From assembly GCA_004123355.1 (NCBI GenBank), contig SCHM01000001.1, positions 3,278,001-3,342,000 on the forward strand: a stretch of 64,000 nt of DNA, written 5' to 3'. The position numbers and the translations under genes were made by a program. The notes beneath the pieces were generated by a model, which saw nothing but the letters and a program-made list of their open reading frames with translations, did not search any database and was not told the DNA's origin. Shown here piece after piece: positions 48,551-60,102 of the stretch. The number at the start of each line of letters is the position of its first letter. The stretch's first letter is position 1. Source of the DNA: Amphirosellinia nigrospora. Its lineage: Eukaryota; Ascomycota; Sordariomycetes; Xylariales; Xylariaceae.

Positions 48551-48813
48551 AGTAGTTGCAAACGTTAGCGTTAATAAGCGTTAATTTTGATAAGCGTTGA
48601 TTGAAGCAAATCGTTGATTAACGTACGTAAACGTTAGCGTTTATCAAACGTTGATCAAGCGTTAAAAAAATTCTAAGCGTTAAAAGATTTTAAACGTTAA
48701 AACCTAGTAAACTATTTAAATATATTAACGTTAATAATTTTAAACGCTTAAATAAATAAACTATCTATTAACTATTAAAATGGGCCAACTGTTAATCAAT
48801 AGTTTAGTAGACC

Positions 48814-49206
48814 CAGCTTATCTTGGTACGGTACCTACCTCTCAACTTCCAATACCTGAGCCTTGGGTAGTCTACCTACATAAATATAGGTATAAGCATA
48901 CTGTACAAATAGTGGTAAAGCGGATAAAGACATAATACTACCTAGATAGGTTAGGTACCTACCTTAATTAGCTAGGTACCTAGGTAGATTCATTTTGATT
49001 CGTTACCTAGTACTTTCCATTCAGGTCGTACCTAGTCACCACAAAATCATTGCCGATCACTTGATAACTTAATCCTTGTCTCTATTTTATCTATATCGTA
49101 AGGACAAATTATTTATTTTTTATATAGTTTGCGGAAAGTTATACCTAGATAGGTGCTAGCTAAGGTTAGCCAAGAGTGTATTTCAAGAGGACGAATCGAA
49201 TGAAGC
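48814..49206. other. spacer with TACCTAGGTA motifs
   Basis: Dense TACCTA/TAGGTA strings at 48830-48855 and 48940-48995, as in the DNA upstream of Argonaute. No ORF. Confidence 0.5.
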
Positions 49207-49628
49207 TCATTCCATTGCATCAGCTTTTTTCGCCTGATCTTTTTTTGCTTTCTCTTCTTTCGCTTGCTCTTCTAATAGTCGCATCCTATTTCGTGCTCTT
49301 CGATATCGAGCCACCTGCACGTCGAGGTGATGCTGGCAGGCGAAGGTACCCGCAACGACCGGATTAGTGCAACTGAATGCACGATACATTTAGTTCCATC
49401 CCTCGGTATAGTAGCTCTTCTATTGACGCGACGCATTTGCTGCCTCTTTGCGCACCCAAAACAATACGAATAGCCCTTGTGCCGTGGGTTATCGCAGCGG
49501 GCGCAAAGCCCTAACTTCTTTCGACTAACCTTTTTACCTGACGAGGAACTACAGGCAGCGGAGACTCCTTTTTCAGTATCGTTACTGACGCACGGGGTAT
49601 CTTCTTTGATAGACATTTGGGATTTCAT
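49207..49628 (-). CDS. Small Cys-rich protein with a Lys/Glu-rich tail, probably zinc-binding
   Basis: Minus strand. The frame opens at 49628 (MKSQMSIKED) and is broken by one base near 49390 in an A run. With that base it continues to 49207, for 140 residues. Cys pattern: LCARCDNPRHKGYSYCFGC (C-x2-C-x9-C-x2-C), then FSCTNPVVAGTFACQHH with two further Cys and paired His. This resembles two short zinc-ribbon-like knuckles. The last 30 residues are an alternating Lys/Glu/Ala helix (EEQAKEEKAKKDQAKKADAM). I do not know the family well. Similar small GLCxxCG-type proteins occur as multicopy families in fungi. Confidence 0.5.
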
Positions 49629-50578
49629 GGTTGGAGTGTGTTCTTACTTGGAACGGAGCCAAGTGCGTGGTAGATAAAACTTGACTAAATTGAGGGCCTT
49701 GTCAAATATCCTATGCAGTAATATTTTCGCTTGTTGTGTCTCTATTTAATAGCAGCTTCCAAAATAAGCGGCGAATTTAAGCTTTTCAACGAAAATTCAG
49801 GAAAAGGGGAGTGTTTTTAACACCAATCGTACAGTTTGGGTGAAGATAAACAACTGTCTTTACAAGTTCAGGGGCATTGTTCATTACATCAACCTTTGTT
49901 CATTGTCAAGTAAGATTCAATGGGATTTTGGCATTCATTTCATTTCTGAAAGGTCACTCCCAAGCCGTCTTTATTTTATCTAAGCATTAAGCTTTTCTTA
50001 GCATACTACGTACTGCGAAATTGAAAGGTACAAACTACGATGAGCCAATAATTTGGATTGTAGATGCAACGAAATGCCGGCAAGGTCTCAGATGTTCCCG
50101 GGCACCGATTCGACCTCCAGGGCAGTGAGAAATACACCAACACCGTCGAGCGGACCTCCAATGTGGTCATCGACACTCATGGAAAGGGGAAAAAACTACC
50201 ACGAAGAAGTTTCTCTTCCAGATGTTGGCAAAAGCGACTGGGCAGAATTAAGTTCTCTAGTAAGGTTGATCAAGATCGCTGTTTCATACAGACTACGTAG
50301 ACCTGGCTAAACAGGTATGCCATTCCGGGGGCGACACAAAGCGTAGGGGCGGCCGCAGCCCTGTCAATCTTGACATCATCTGGAATACAGTCGATTGGCA
50401 GAAGACTACTTAGAGTACAATAGAAGGCTGGGATCCCCCAACCTCAGATGCAGATGGTAGCGGCAGCTGCCAGGCAAGCCGTCAAGAATTACCCGTCCAT
50501 CAGAAATCATATGGCGGCTATCGCAATTTTCGCGACTGTCGAGGGAAGGGCGGTTGGAGGGATATCTAGAGCGGAATG
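49629..50578. other. intergenic region
   Basis: About 950 bp between the Cys-rich gene and the third MITE copy. Overlapping short ORFs at 50053-50310 lack features. Confidence 0.45.
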
Positions 50579-50872
50579 TGTCACAAGGGTCTCGCTCGAT
50601 GACTGAATACGAGGCCGACGGAGTCGCACGAATATCACAAGTCTCAGACCTTTACCGAAGCTCATACTGAGCACTACGACGGGTAAAACTCCGGAGATAC
50701 AAGTGTGGACAGAGGTTTGAGAAGTTGTACGAATGGTCACGAGTCAATTAAATATAAAAGGCATGGAACTCTCTGGCCTGGAGAAGTATTAAAGCGAGAT
50801 CTTCATGGTACCTTTCATATCATAGTCGATTATTAATAAATTATCCTATCCTCTATACGAGCTCTTATTATA
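50579..50872. mobile_element. MITE-like element, copy 3 (294 bp, near-matching 5-bp flanks)
   Basis: The left end TGTCACAAGGG is identical over 11 bases to the inward-read right end of copy 1. The right end is decayed (TATTATA). The flanks GAATG (50574-50578) and GAGTG (50873-50877) agree at four of five positions, as expected of an old target duplication. The left inner block, CTCGATGACTGAATACGAGG, matches copy 2. The right part differs from the other copies largely by C-to-T and G-to-A changes. Confidence 0.7.
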
Positions 50873-52290
50873 GAGTGCAACAAGGGAAAGGGGGAGGGGC
50901 GACAGGACATCTTGACACATTCTAGTTCTGATCCAGGGGTGCTTCTGTGTCAAGTTTAGTGTTTACATCCGCATTCGAGAATCAAACTCGCCGATATACT
51001 CATGTTGGCTCCAAACACGACATGGGAGCCATTCTGGCATTTAACAAGACGGGCGGTCTTGGCGACGGAGAGATCCGAATGTTGATTTTGGATATATCAC
51101 ATGTGCTTTAATTTGTATGCAGTATCTGTGATAGGCGGTGGCGATCATGTCATTCGAAGGCGTTGTTCATCCGCTGCTCGACCTGAGAGTAGTAGCCCTC
51201 GTCAATCTATCCCTGCGATTCCCGATAGATTTAAATTCGTGTAACCTGAACTAGCATGAAATTCCAGCTCTTAGCTATTGTTGTCCATGTCATATACCTT
51301 CCCGCCGCATTGACAAGACCAAATAGATGTCATTGCGTATTGATTAGGCTTCAGCGACAGGCCCGTGTAGAGGTCGATGAGCCTGATGTTCTCCCACCCA
51401 AGAGGTAGGAGTGGCACAAATTTAGTTATCGACCACCACTGCAGGAAAGTTTCGGAAATGAAAAGGTGCAGTTACCTGAGCACGGTTAACTGCTTCAGTA
51501 CTTCTTCGCTGCAGTGAAACCAATGCTCGGAGGTGCCCCTAGACAACTCTGGTTCGCTGGGTGGCACCGTGAATCTGAGCCCCTGAATGACCGGGCCGTG
51601 CGGCTCAAATTTATGAATGTCGGTGTCAGGGACCTCGCAGGGGTAGGGTGTAGACATCTGTTATTGCACGAAGAACCAGTGAAGGCATCTCCGTGGGCTC
51701 TATGTGACGATAGGACTATATACAGAGAGCCTCTTTGTCTGGCCTGATCCCCATGTCTAGATCCCTGTTCCTGGCAGTTGGAGTCGGGGAGGCAAACTAT
51801 GGCCTGCTGGAAGTTGGCCCAGACGTATCTCGCCTCGGCGATGCCGGGCGACGTCAAAAAGGACCTCTCATATGAAGCGGCTTAGAGATGGCTATGTTCT
51901 TCTACCCCCCTGAGAAATTTCGATAGGTTATGATAGTACGGTTAGCGTTGGCTTAGCGTTCAACCACTCTCCCAACGAGAACAGAAAATAAACTTGAAGT
52001 TATTAGCGGGGAAAACTTCATCATATCGTTGGCAAACCAGGGTGTATACAAACGACGTAGGTCTCCTTGGGAGCTGTGATCTTTAAACTATTCTTTTTGT
52101 GCTTGCCGGTATGTTTACTAATCGTAGGACTTCACGGAGCTAAATAAAACACTAATAGCTATCTGGTTGGCACGTTATAATTATTACTCTCATTCACCAA
52201 TGAATATTTCGATAGCCATAGCAATGATAAAAATTCAATTAACCTCATAACTACCTCCTAATAACTAAACCTATTGATAGTGAAAATTTC
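50873..52290. other. intergenic region with a possible gene remnant
   Basis: About 1.4 kb. On the minus strand, 51860-51472 has two overlapping frames (one with RYVWANFQQAIVCLPD, the next with VPDTDIHKFEPHGP and EHWFHCSEEVLKQL, ending at a GTAACT donor-like site). They look protein-like and could be parts of one broken gene, but I cannot name a family. The remainder is AT-rich and empty. Confidence 0.35.
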
Positions 52291-54052
52291 CTATTTCCTC
52301 TCTAGTGTTACGTGAAGTTGATGCTGCTTTATTGGTGAAATGCAAATAAGTGCCAGGACTGCCCAGGCGAACATCATCAACCACACATGCAAGAATGCAC
52401 CCATGAACGACTGGGTCACCCCCTCGATCCACCCGGTTGGGAGATTCGCCAATTCTGCTAGATCATCTAGAATTCGTTGGATTCTATCAGCAGCATTTGG
52501 CTGATCTCCAAATCGTTCCCATAAGTCAGCCCGAAGGCTGCTCTGGTAGATTACTGAGGCGATGGTTATACCAACCGTGCCTCCGAGGCTCCTGGCAAGA
52601 TCTATACCCATCTGTCAGATACTGATTTGAGAATTGAGGGGTCTTCCCGCAGCTAGAGAAGTTACAGAGTACTTACAAGTGCAAGACGTGACGACTGCTT
52701 GCTGTGTGTGGTCCACTGCTGCGAGACACGCGACTTGGGTAATCCAAAAACAGCAGTATAGCCTCCCCCCACAATGAGGAATGCGATAGACGTCAACCAC
52801 GCTGAAGAGTTCTCATCCTGGAACGTTAACATGCCGATCCCAAGCGTCAAAGCGAGTACGCAGCTTATCACAAGCCCGACGTACTTGCCCGTTTTCTTCA
52901 TCAAATACCCCGTGATGAGAGCACCAGCGGTTGTGCCGAGTGATACGGGCAGGATCTTTAACCCGGCGTCGGTGGCCGAATCACCGCGTACTTGTAGATA
53001 AAGGGTATATAAAATACGCTAGTCAAAGCAATAGCGGAGCAGAAAACGCTCGTGAGACAAGATGTAAGAACAGTCCGATTATAGAGGAGCTTGACGGGAT
53101 GATGGGTTGAACTGCGGTACGTTCCCAGCGGAATAATGCGATAAAAACCCGATAGAGAGCAAGATAGCTGTAGGTGGCAGAGGATGCGTCCAAGGAACAA
53201 TGTTTCCCCGGAGCTGAGACCCAACACTAGCAATGCTAGAAATAACGCGGTCAGGAAGACCCGCCGAAGTCGATACGCTTCAAGTACGACTTGTCCGATT
53301 GCTTTGGTGGCACCTTGACCATGAAGTACACAATTATGGCTGAGATCACAGATGGGGGCACCTGGATGAGGAAGGCTAACCGCCAGCCCATGGATGAGTG
53401 GTCATTTAAGTAGCCGCCGAATAAAGCACCCACCATGGTGCCACAGCCGTACCAGATATTTGCAATACCGCCAACGACACCTCGCTTGCGAAGAGGGATA
53501 AGGTCCGAAGCAAGAAATGTCGGAATACTCATTAAGCCGCCACCGCCAATTCCTGCAATGAGGCGTCCCAGTATCATGGCTTGTTGGCTCGTGGCGAATG
53601 CACAGATGAGGTTGCCGAGACTGAAGGCAAGGTTGGCAAAGACGAGGCCAGGGCCGCGGCCAAATATGTCTGTGAGACGCCCCGAGATTGGCTGGCTGGC
53701 GGCATTAGAGATGAGATATGCAGTGGCTAGCCACGACAGCAGCCTAAGGGAGTTGAATTCGCTTGAGATGGGACCGGATAGTGTTGCTATGACGGTGGTA
53801 TCGGCGGCACCGAGGAAGACCCGAACCAAGCCGTGCTCATAACCACAGCCAGCCATGCAAATGAAGGCTCCTTGCAGACGATAGTTCTCTCGCCACCCGC
53901 CTCTTGTGAGTCGGGTTCGGAGCCCACGACAGTAGAAGAGGCGCTCTCGACATCTGAGTCGGCACTTGAACGCAGTAGTGGTGTGCGCTCAGAGATGATA
54001 TCATTATCAGCCCCTCTAGAGGGGCTGACCAGCTGCCGTAACTTTTCGACAT
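52291..54052 (-). CDS. MFS transporter, DHA2-like (14-TM drug:H+ antiporter family)
   Basis: Exons 54052-52677 and 52611-52291, intron 65 nt. A hydrophilic N-terminus of about 65 residues (SERTPLLRSSADSD and similar) precedes the first membrane helix. Family motifs: LGAADTTVIATLSGPI (motif D1 region, helix 1), LSWLATAYLISNAASQPISG with GRLTDIFGRGPGL (motif A), ILGRLIAGIGGGGLMS (motif B) and WRLAFLIQVPPS (motif C-like). Later segments include TGYLMKKTGKYVGL, LARSLGGTVGITIASVIYQ and a final helix near WLMMFAWAVLALICIS. At least four one-base gaps, chiefly in G runs (near 54043, 53828, 53256 and 53200), break the frame. Repaired length is about 566 residues. Closest in style to vacuolar basic amino-acid or toxin-efflux transporters. 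Substrate unknown. It lies next to PLP and flavin enzymes, so export of a metabolite is possible. Confidence 0.88.
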
Positions 54053-56527
54053 GTTTAGTCTCAAGAGAACGTGTATGTTGCTAAGCAAGACAAGGCCCGA
54101 AGAAGAAGATCACAAGTACACAGAGTACACCAACACGAAACTTGTGTTTGCTGTCATCAGTTCGGCAGTCGAATAGGCTCTCTAGAGACTTATAATTCTC
54201 AATGAGACTGACGATTTGTCTCATGTGTAATGCCCGAAGTCGCGATAAATGACGAGATCGGAAGCGTGATCAAGCCCCCATTCTTCTCTTGGTGGGCATC
54301 GTGACTTTCACTAGACAGTAATAATCATTCTTGAAGTGTTTATTTACGCCCTAGTGTCATAGAGTGATCATACTAGTGATATCAGCTCTGCCTGGCTTCA
54401 CCCCATTGCCCCATTGAGACCCAGGTAAGCATCTAACAGAAGCACAAATAACACCGTATGAATAGATAACCCATAGTGCTCAGCTGATCAGCGGATTAAC
54501 AATTTCTTCTCAACTATCATCTCACTGCCCCTCGTACGGAACTTGACGTATGAAGTCCGCTGGTGACTAGTTACCGTGCACTTTGTGATGATATTACGAC
54601 TTCAGGTCCGCTCAGGTGGCACACCCACTGCCGAGTGGATCGTAAAACAATTGAGCGGGTGATCAGTGTTTGGAAGTCCTACGATGCTGTTATTCCTGAG
54701 TTCAATATCAGATTAACAGTAGCTGTGGAGATAATTTCTTCAGCCGCCGAACTCGGATGCAATTGGCTGCTCACCGGGCCTTGCCTCAGCCCAGACCTAT
54801 GCCGGTTGTGGCAATTGAGTGCTACCATTCCATCAGGGATGATGTTGGTGTGTTGCGGCACTTGTGTTGATGATAGTTGCCCCTGTTCAGACCAAGGTCA
54901 AGCCACAGGGTTACATTCTCAAGTAGGTACGGAGCACGGAGGTGTGGGTGGTCCCGGAGGTGTCATGAGTGCTTCCGTAAGCCCCCGGTTGGCCCCGTAC
55001 CTGGTGCACCCGGCTGCCTGCGCTAGCAAGTTCCTGGTGCCTGGAAGGTGTGGTGTGGGCTGTACAGTGCGGGCCTTCCATACCACCCTATCTGTACTTA
55101 ATTAGCGACTGCTTAACGGGCCGGCCGCAAGAGATTCGTTAGGTCGAGTATACTAAGTACCGGTACATGTCTTTTCGCGCAAAGTACCAGTACAATCGAG
55201 CAACCATTTGAAGGACTTTCCCGCATAATCGACAACCTCGTCTCTTTAAGACAGGCAGGATTAGGCCCACATCATATCCACCTGATGGCTTCAGTTTAAG
55301 ATAATTGAGTTTAACTACGTAAGTGGCCGCCTAAGCCATAATAGTTCTCGGTCCACCTGTCGGAGCGAGCTGAAAGCATAGAGTATGAAATAGTGTCAAA
55401 ATATGAATTACTGGATGAACAACTGATCAACACAAATGTACTCTTTAAGTGAATTGCTCCTTAAGTGAGCTAACTGATAGTCGCCATATAGACCCGAAAT
55501 GCACATCTTTCGCGTTTAGTTCATTCATACCAGAATGGGCCATTTTACAATTTTAGTTCTACTGTATAGTCATTACACCAAGCTTCTTAAAAATTGTGTT
55601 AAACTTTGCACGCTCACTTGACTTCAACTAGCCCACTAGAAAAGTACCCAGTCATGTAAGAAGGCGTCATATGAGTGAAGTGCCTGGGCTTGGGTCGTAT
55701 AGGACTGGGGAAGGAAGTAGGTGGTTGAGTAGATGTGTGGTAACAGGGGGCGGAGCGGGAATCCCATGAACTCGGAATGCACGAGCCGCCCTTGGCATTA
55801 TGGCTCAGGACGGTGCTGGGGGCCAATTTCAATATCTCATACACCTGATTGTGAACATTACGACACCTACACATAGCGTGTTCTTCAATTTCTGTTCAGC
55901 AGGACATGTATCCCACCTAACACCTACTATCACGTTTTCCACATCAGCCCCAGTGACCTTCAAAACTAGGACTATTATCATACCTCTCTAATGGTTGTAT
56001 TTCACTTTATGTGTCAGGTGGTCTAGATTCGCGATAGTTCACCGACAACCTCAGGGGTAGGGGATATGACTCCAGAAAGAGGATCATGAGCGCTCTCGAT
56101 CACTCGTGTCTCGAAAAGCCCTATCATCCAAATAGTCATCAACACAATTTAATGATGCAACCTAGGTGGCAAAGCCAATTATCAAATCACGCGTTCACTA
56201 TTGACTGGCCCCTGGCGTGGCTATGAGCCCTGGGCTTGGCTATGGTATGTCGATCCCGAGCTCTCAATATCAGTCAAGCTACTCCAGAATCCAAGACTCG
56301 TGATAGAGGTGCCACAGTGTGCAATTTCTGTTGTCCACATAGTCCAGTCTTAGGGGGTAGCAAATGGTCAGATGAGGGTCGTTGTCGAGAAGCGTATGTT
56401 CTCCGTCGTCAATGATGCACCCTTAATCTAGATATATAGGCGTTAATTTTGAACTAGAAGTTTACAACAACGTACATTCGTGAACATACTACGCTTCCAC
56501 CTTTATTGAACATCATTTACAGTCAGA
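54053..56527. other. intergenic region
   Basis: About 2.5 kb between the divergently transcribed MFS and aminotransferase-like genes. It must contain both promoters. The plus-strand ORF at 54563-55105 (180 codons) has no motif, odd composition and no start context, and I do not accept it. No repeat was recognised. Confidence 0.45.
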
Positions 56528-58019
56528 ATGCTTTCTCATCGCGTCCAGAAGAGCTTGAACTGGCTTGGCAATGCATTGCCGGCCGCACCCCTTACCTGAA
56601 GATGTGGTGAAGATGGACTCAGCCGAAAACTGGCTGGTCCGACCACATATCCTCCCTATCATGAAAGAAGCCATAAACTCCAATCTGGAAGGCGAACACC
56701 TATCATACCAGAAAAACTACGGCGGAAACCCAGCACTGCTACAGGCCACTTCGGCCATGCTCAACAAATTCTTCTCTCCCGCACTCCTGTGCGGCCGGAA
56801 CACATCGTCGCTGGCGCAGGTGCCGCTGCAATTCTTGATAGCATCGACTTTGCCATTTGCGACTTGGAAGACGGCGTGCTCATCGACGCCCCCATGTGGA
56901 GGGCTTCGGCATAGCTAGTAACTTGAGAAATGATGATCGTCTCATCCCGGTTTCACGGCCCCTCATACTCGAGCAAGGAGCAGGCCGTCGAACACTACAT
57001 CAAGGCGATGGAGGGCGCTCCATGCCATTCGGGCATCATTGTCTGCAACCCCCAAAACCCGTATGGTCACATATACCCCCAGTACTGGATGGAAGCGATA
57101 TTGCAGTTCTGCGAGGCGCAAGATATCCATTATATCTCCGACGAGATCTATGGCATGTCGACTTTCGGCCCGTCGCCAACGATGTCATCCACGTCGAGAT
57201 TTTCACTCTCGGAGAAGAGTCAACCAATCTTCGAATCCCCCGAGACGACATTCACATCCGTCCTCTCATTTGATTTGAAGCGATTGGGTGTCAATCCAGC
57301 ACGAGTTCATTGCATATACGGCATAAGTAAGGATCTGGGTAGCAGTGGCTTCGTTTGGTAAGCAAATACCGCCCCATTCTCATAATGCATCAATCCTCAG
57401 CCGTCCCATGTTACCCTTACTACCTCAGTTACCTGGCATGCGGTTACATAAACAGGGCTTCTTCATTACTCAGCAAAATCCCGAGCTGCGCCATGCACTG
57501 TCGATCCTGAACAGGTTCAGGGTCTCCAACGCATCATCCTTGATAGGGCTAGGTCTCTTCTCGGATCTGCTAGCACTTGAGGCATATTTGCTAGGAACAA
57601 GCTAGAACTCCGCCGCGCCGCCGAGTAGTCGGCGATTTCCTACATTCCACAACGTCTCATTCTATCGGCCGACGGCGGGTTGCTTTCTATGGGCGCGCCT
57701 GGGCGGCAGCTCGGCGACCAAGGAGTCGGACGCCGCATTGTGGCAAAGGCTCGCCTCAGCTGGCGTCGCTCTGGCTATCGGAGGCGCATTCAGCGAGACG
57801 GAACGGGGCTGGTTCCGCATCACGTATGCGCTACCGCAACAAGATCTAGAGAAGGGTGTTCGTCGTATAGAGACTGCGCTCGGCGCCAAGGAGAAGTGGC
57901 AACCGCGCGGTGCAAGTAATAACCTGGTTACGAAAGGAGGCAAATCACTGCAGGTGCGGCAAAAAAAAAGTCCGAAGAGCTTTGGGCTTGCGGTCAAGTG
58001 GATTATGGGCTGGCTATGA
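56528..58019 (+). CDS. PLP-dependent aminotransferase of the ACC-synthase-like class (fold type I)
   Basis: Exons 56528-57357 and 57456-58019, intron 98 nt. Landmarks: MDSAENWLVRPHILPI, GEHLSYQKNYGGNPALL, AAAILDSIDFAICDLEDG, the cofactor-contact motif CNPQNPYG, YISDEIYG (Asp contacting the PLP ring nitrogen) and ISKDLGSSGF with the Lys that forms the Schiff base. The C-terminal part has HNVSFYRPTAG, FLWARLGG and GWFRITYALP with the conserved substrate Arg. Several 1-2 base faults (near 56583, 56790, 56890, 56955, 57456 and 57600-57650) break the frame. Together the pieces cover a full-length enzyme of about 450 residues. Relatives include 1-aminocyclopropane-1-carboxylate synthase and the C-S lyase GliI of epipolythiodioxopiperazine clusters. 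The reaction is not determined. The density of faults is high, so a real pseudogene is possible. Confidence 0.82.
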
Positions 58020-58784
58020 TGTGCGATGCGCAGCAGTTATTTCTCTATTAACATCTTGTTTTATTATGGGTATCGGCTCTTTGCAATTGGTAGGACATCT
58101 AGTTTCGAATACAACACACATTAACGGAAAATTGCCCGATTATTAAGAGCTTATGATCATAGCCTAGTAATCTTGTGCAGTTATTGCTAAGTGTCAAAAG
58201 TTAGACCCTATATCATGAGAAGAACCCTCTACCACCCAGAGCGGTAATATGGTCGAAAGGCGAACACATAAGTAGTATACAATATTACGCCAGAGTTTGT
58301 TGTATGAACATGGTACTTTGAGCTGTCGCGATTATTAGCGGAGAAGAGATACAGAAAGCCATCTATCCCAGAGCCCAACAACTAGAAAACGTGTGAAACT
58401 TGGACATTTAGGTGTTCATGAAGGTAGCCCAAGGCTTGAACTTCCTACGTTATTTACTACACACACCTGCGAGAGCTCTTGTCCCCCAAAGATATTCGTG
58501 AATACCAGCAGCTTTGAATACTAGTGATCAACTTATTTTATGTTATCACTAAACTACGTATTCGACTACCCTGAAACCAAAAAAGTAACATGAATGTTTT
58601 AATGCTCGCATCCCTCACTAAGTACTAGTAAGCCTGCTGCATCGTGCAGCTCGCTCCGGCCAACTCATCTACCAAGTAAAGTCCTGGACACAACTATGAA
58701 TGTTGCTCTCAGCTCATGCTAGCTTGTGCATCTTTGCATGAAACTCGAAACTTGCGCTATGAAACTGATATATCTGTGGGTGCT
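58020..58784. other. intergenic region between convergent genes
   Basis: About 770 bp. It holds the 3' ends of the aminotransferase-like (plus) and flavoprotein (minus) genes. Nothing else is seen. Confidence 0.5.
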
Positions 58785-60102
58785 TTAGTGAAGAGCAAAT
58801 TGATCAACGAAGATAGGATGGTTCGGAGAGCTCTTGAGCTGAGCCCAGATGTGTTGACGAGCTCTATCTCGGTCCTCATCCTCTTTCTCAGCTGCTGGGG
58901 GTCCAGCTTTTAGGCTCTTGCTAGTTTCTTTTTCGAGTTCCACTGCGGAAAGGAAGCAGAGTCAGTAAACTCTTATTTCGACAATCAAGTAACGTAAACT
59001 TACTATGGAGATGTACCACCGCGCTTTTGCCTGTGTACAGTGCATGTCCGACATTTGTGCGTGAGTCAGAGTTTGCGTCGCCAACGGCGTATATGCCAGG
59101 GACGTTGGTAAGCATATCTCGTCGACGGCCATCATACCATCTACCAACTTGACGCCGGCCCTTTCACCAAGAAAGATCTCTGCTCGTTGGTAACGGTGTA
59201 GAAGAACGCACTGCGCTCTACACTCGGGCCGTCTCAAATTCGACGCGGAACAGGTCATACTCGGGCATGCTGGGTAGGTTTGGATCAGTATGGTCTGCGC
59301 CACCGTCTCGTAGCCGAACGATACGGGAGATGGTGCGGTTGTCTACTTTGATACCACGTCTCTCCAAGTACTCGGAAGAATTTTCCGTAAACGCCTTGTC
59401 GGCACGTTCGCGGTTCTCAGGGTTGTCCGTGCCATTGGCGAAAATGATGACGTCGGTATTCAGCGTCATGACTTCTGCCGCTGCTCGAGCTGCTTGGTCG
59501 AAGGAACCGAGGATACCCATCGGCTGGTCTGCGTGCTCAATGCCGTCGCACCAAGGGCACCAATAGATGCCATGGCCAAAATTCTCCTGGATGCCAGGGG
59601 TTGGAGCAAGAAGGTCACGTAGTCCTGTGGCGAGGACTATCTTACGTGCGGTGAGCGAAGACACTGTACCATCGAATGCCGTCATGGAGACCGTAAAATA
59701 GGCATTATTAGACTCAGGCTTGATATTCGTCACCGTGCCATTCGTGGTCTTAACAGTCTCGTAGTGAGAGATTTGCTTCCGGGCGGCCCAGCGCAGGTAG
59801 GCTGGAGTAATGCCTGTATTGTGATTAACCACCATGTTGATGAGCTATGTGGACAAGGTGAAATACTAACCGTCAAAACCAATGACATCGTGGACGAGCC
59901 GCGTAGGGGCATTGCGGTATTCTCCAGAGTCGATCAACAAAGCATGACGGCGAACTCGAGCCAGAGCACTAAGCGCTCCGAGGCCTGCAGGCCCGCCGCC
60001 CACAACTATTACCTCGTAATCCGTCCGTGTTGAGGATATTATAGGGGCTGCATTGGCTAGTATGGCCAGAACGGATAGAAGAATGACTCTGAGTAAATAC
60101 AT
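58785..60102 (-). CDS. Thioredoxin-reductase-like FAD oxidoreductase (GliT-like), with signal peptide
   Basis: Exons 60102-59871, 59813-59004 and 58942-58785; introns of 57 and 61 nt. The ATG at 60102 opens a signal peptide (MYLLRVILLSVLAILANA), so the longer frame to 60141 is rejected. FAD motif EVIVVGGGPAGLGALSALA; second-domain block KIVLATGLRDLLAPTPG; redox pair in WCPWCDGIEHADQPMG (Cys-x2-Cys); C-terminal FAD motif VPGIYAVGDANSD. The last exon adds a charged tail. Near 59225-59125 the frame leaves and returns through three one-base gaps, so the net phase is preserved and the length is 399. The relatives are small two-domain flavoproteins such as gliotoxin-type dithiol oxidases, which close disulfides in secondary metabolites. 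The secretory start is unusual for that group. Substrate unknown. Confidence 0.88.

Larger units (their letters stand above)
47749..48813. mobile_element. AT-rich element (~1.07 kb) with imperfect terminal inverted repeats and many AACGTT-type motifs
   Basis: The left end reads GACCTAGTAAACTAT. The right end read inward reads GGTCTACTAAACTAT (12 of 15 identical). A further copy, CCTAGTAAACTAT, lies inside near 48703. Both arms are packed with AACGTT, AAGCGTT and TTGATCAA-like motifs (about 25 occurrences), while the centre holds a hairpin and a tandem array. Subterminal short repeats are a habit of hAT-like and other non-autonomous DNA elements. No coding sequence and no clear target duplication are present, so the mobile-element call is an inference. 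Confidence 0.5.

Noticed and set aside
48235-48561. ORFs on both strands encoding Tyr-Ser-Pro or Gly-Cys repeats
   Set aside because: They are direct translations of the tandem arrays, open only because the units lack stops.
54563-55105. 180-codon plus-strand ORF between the MFS and aminotransferase-like genes
   Set aside because: No family motif, no intron or start context, and composition unlike the neighbouring genes.
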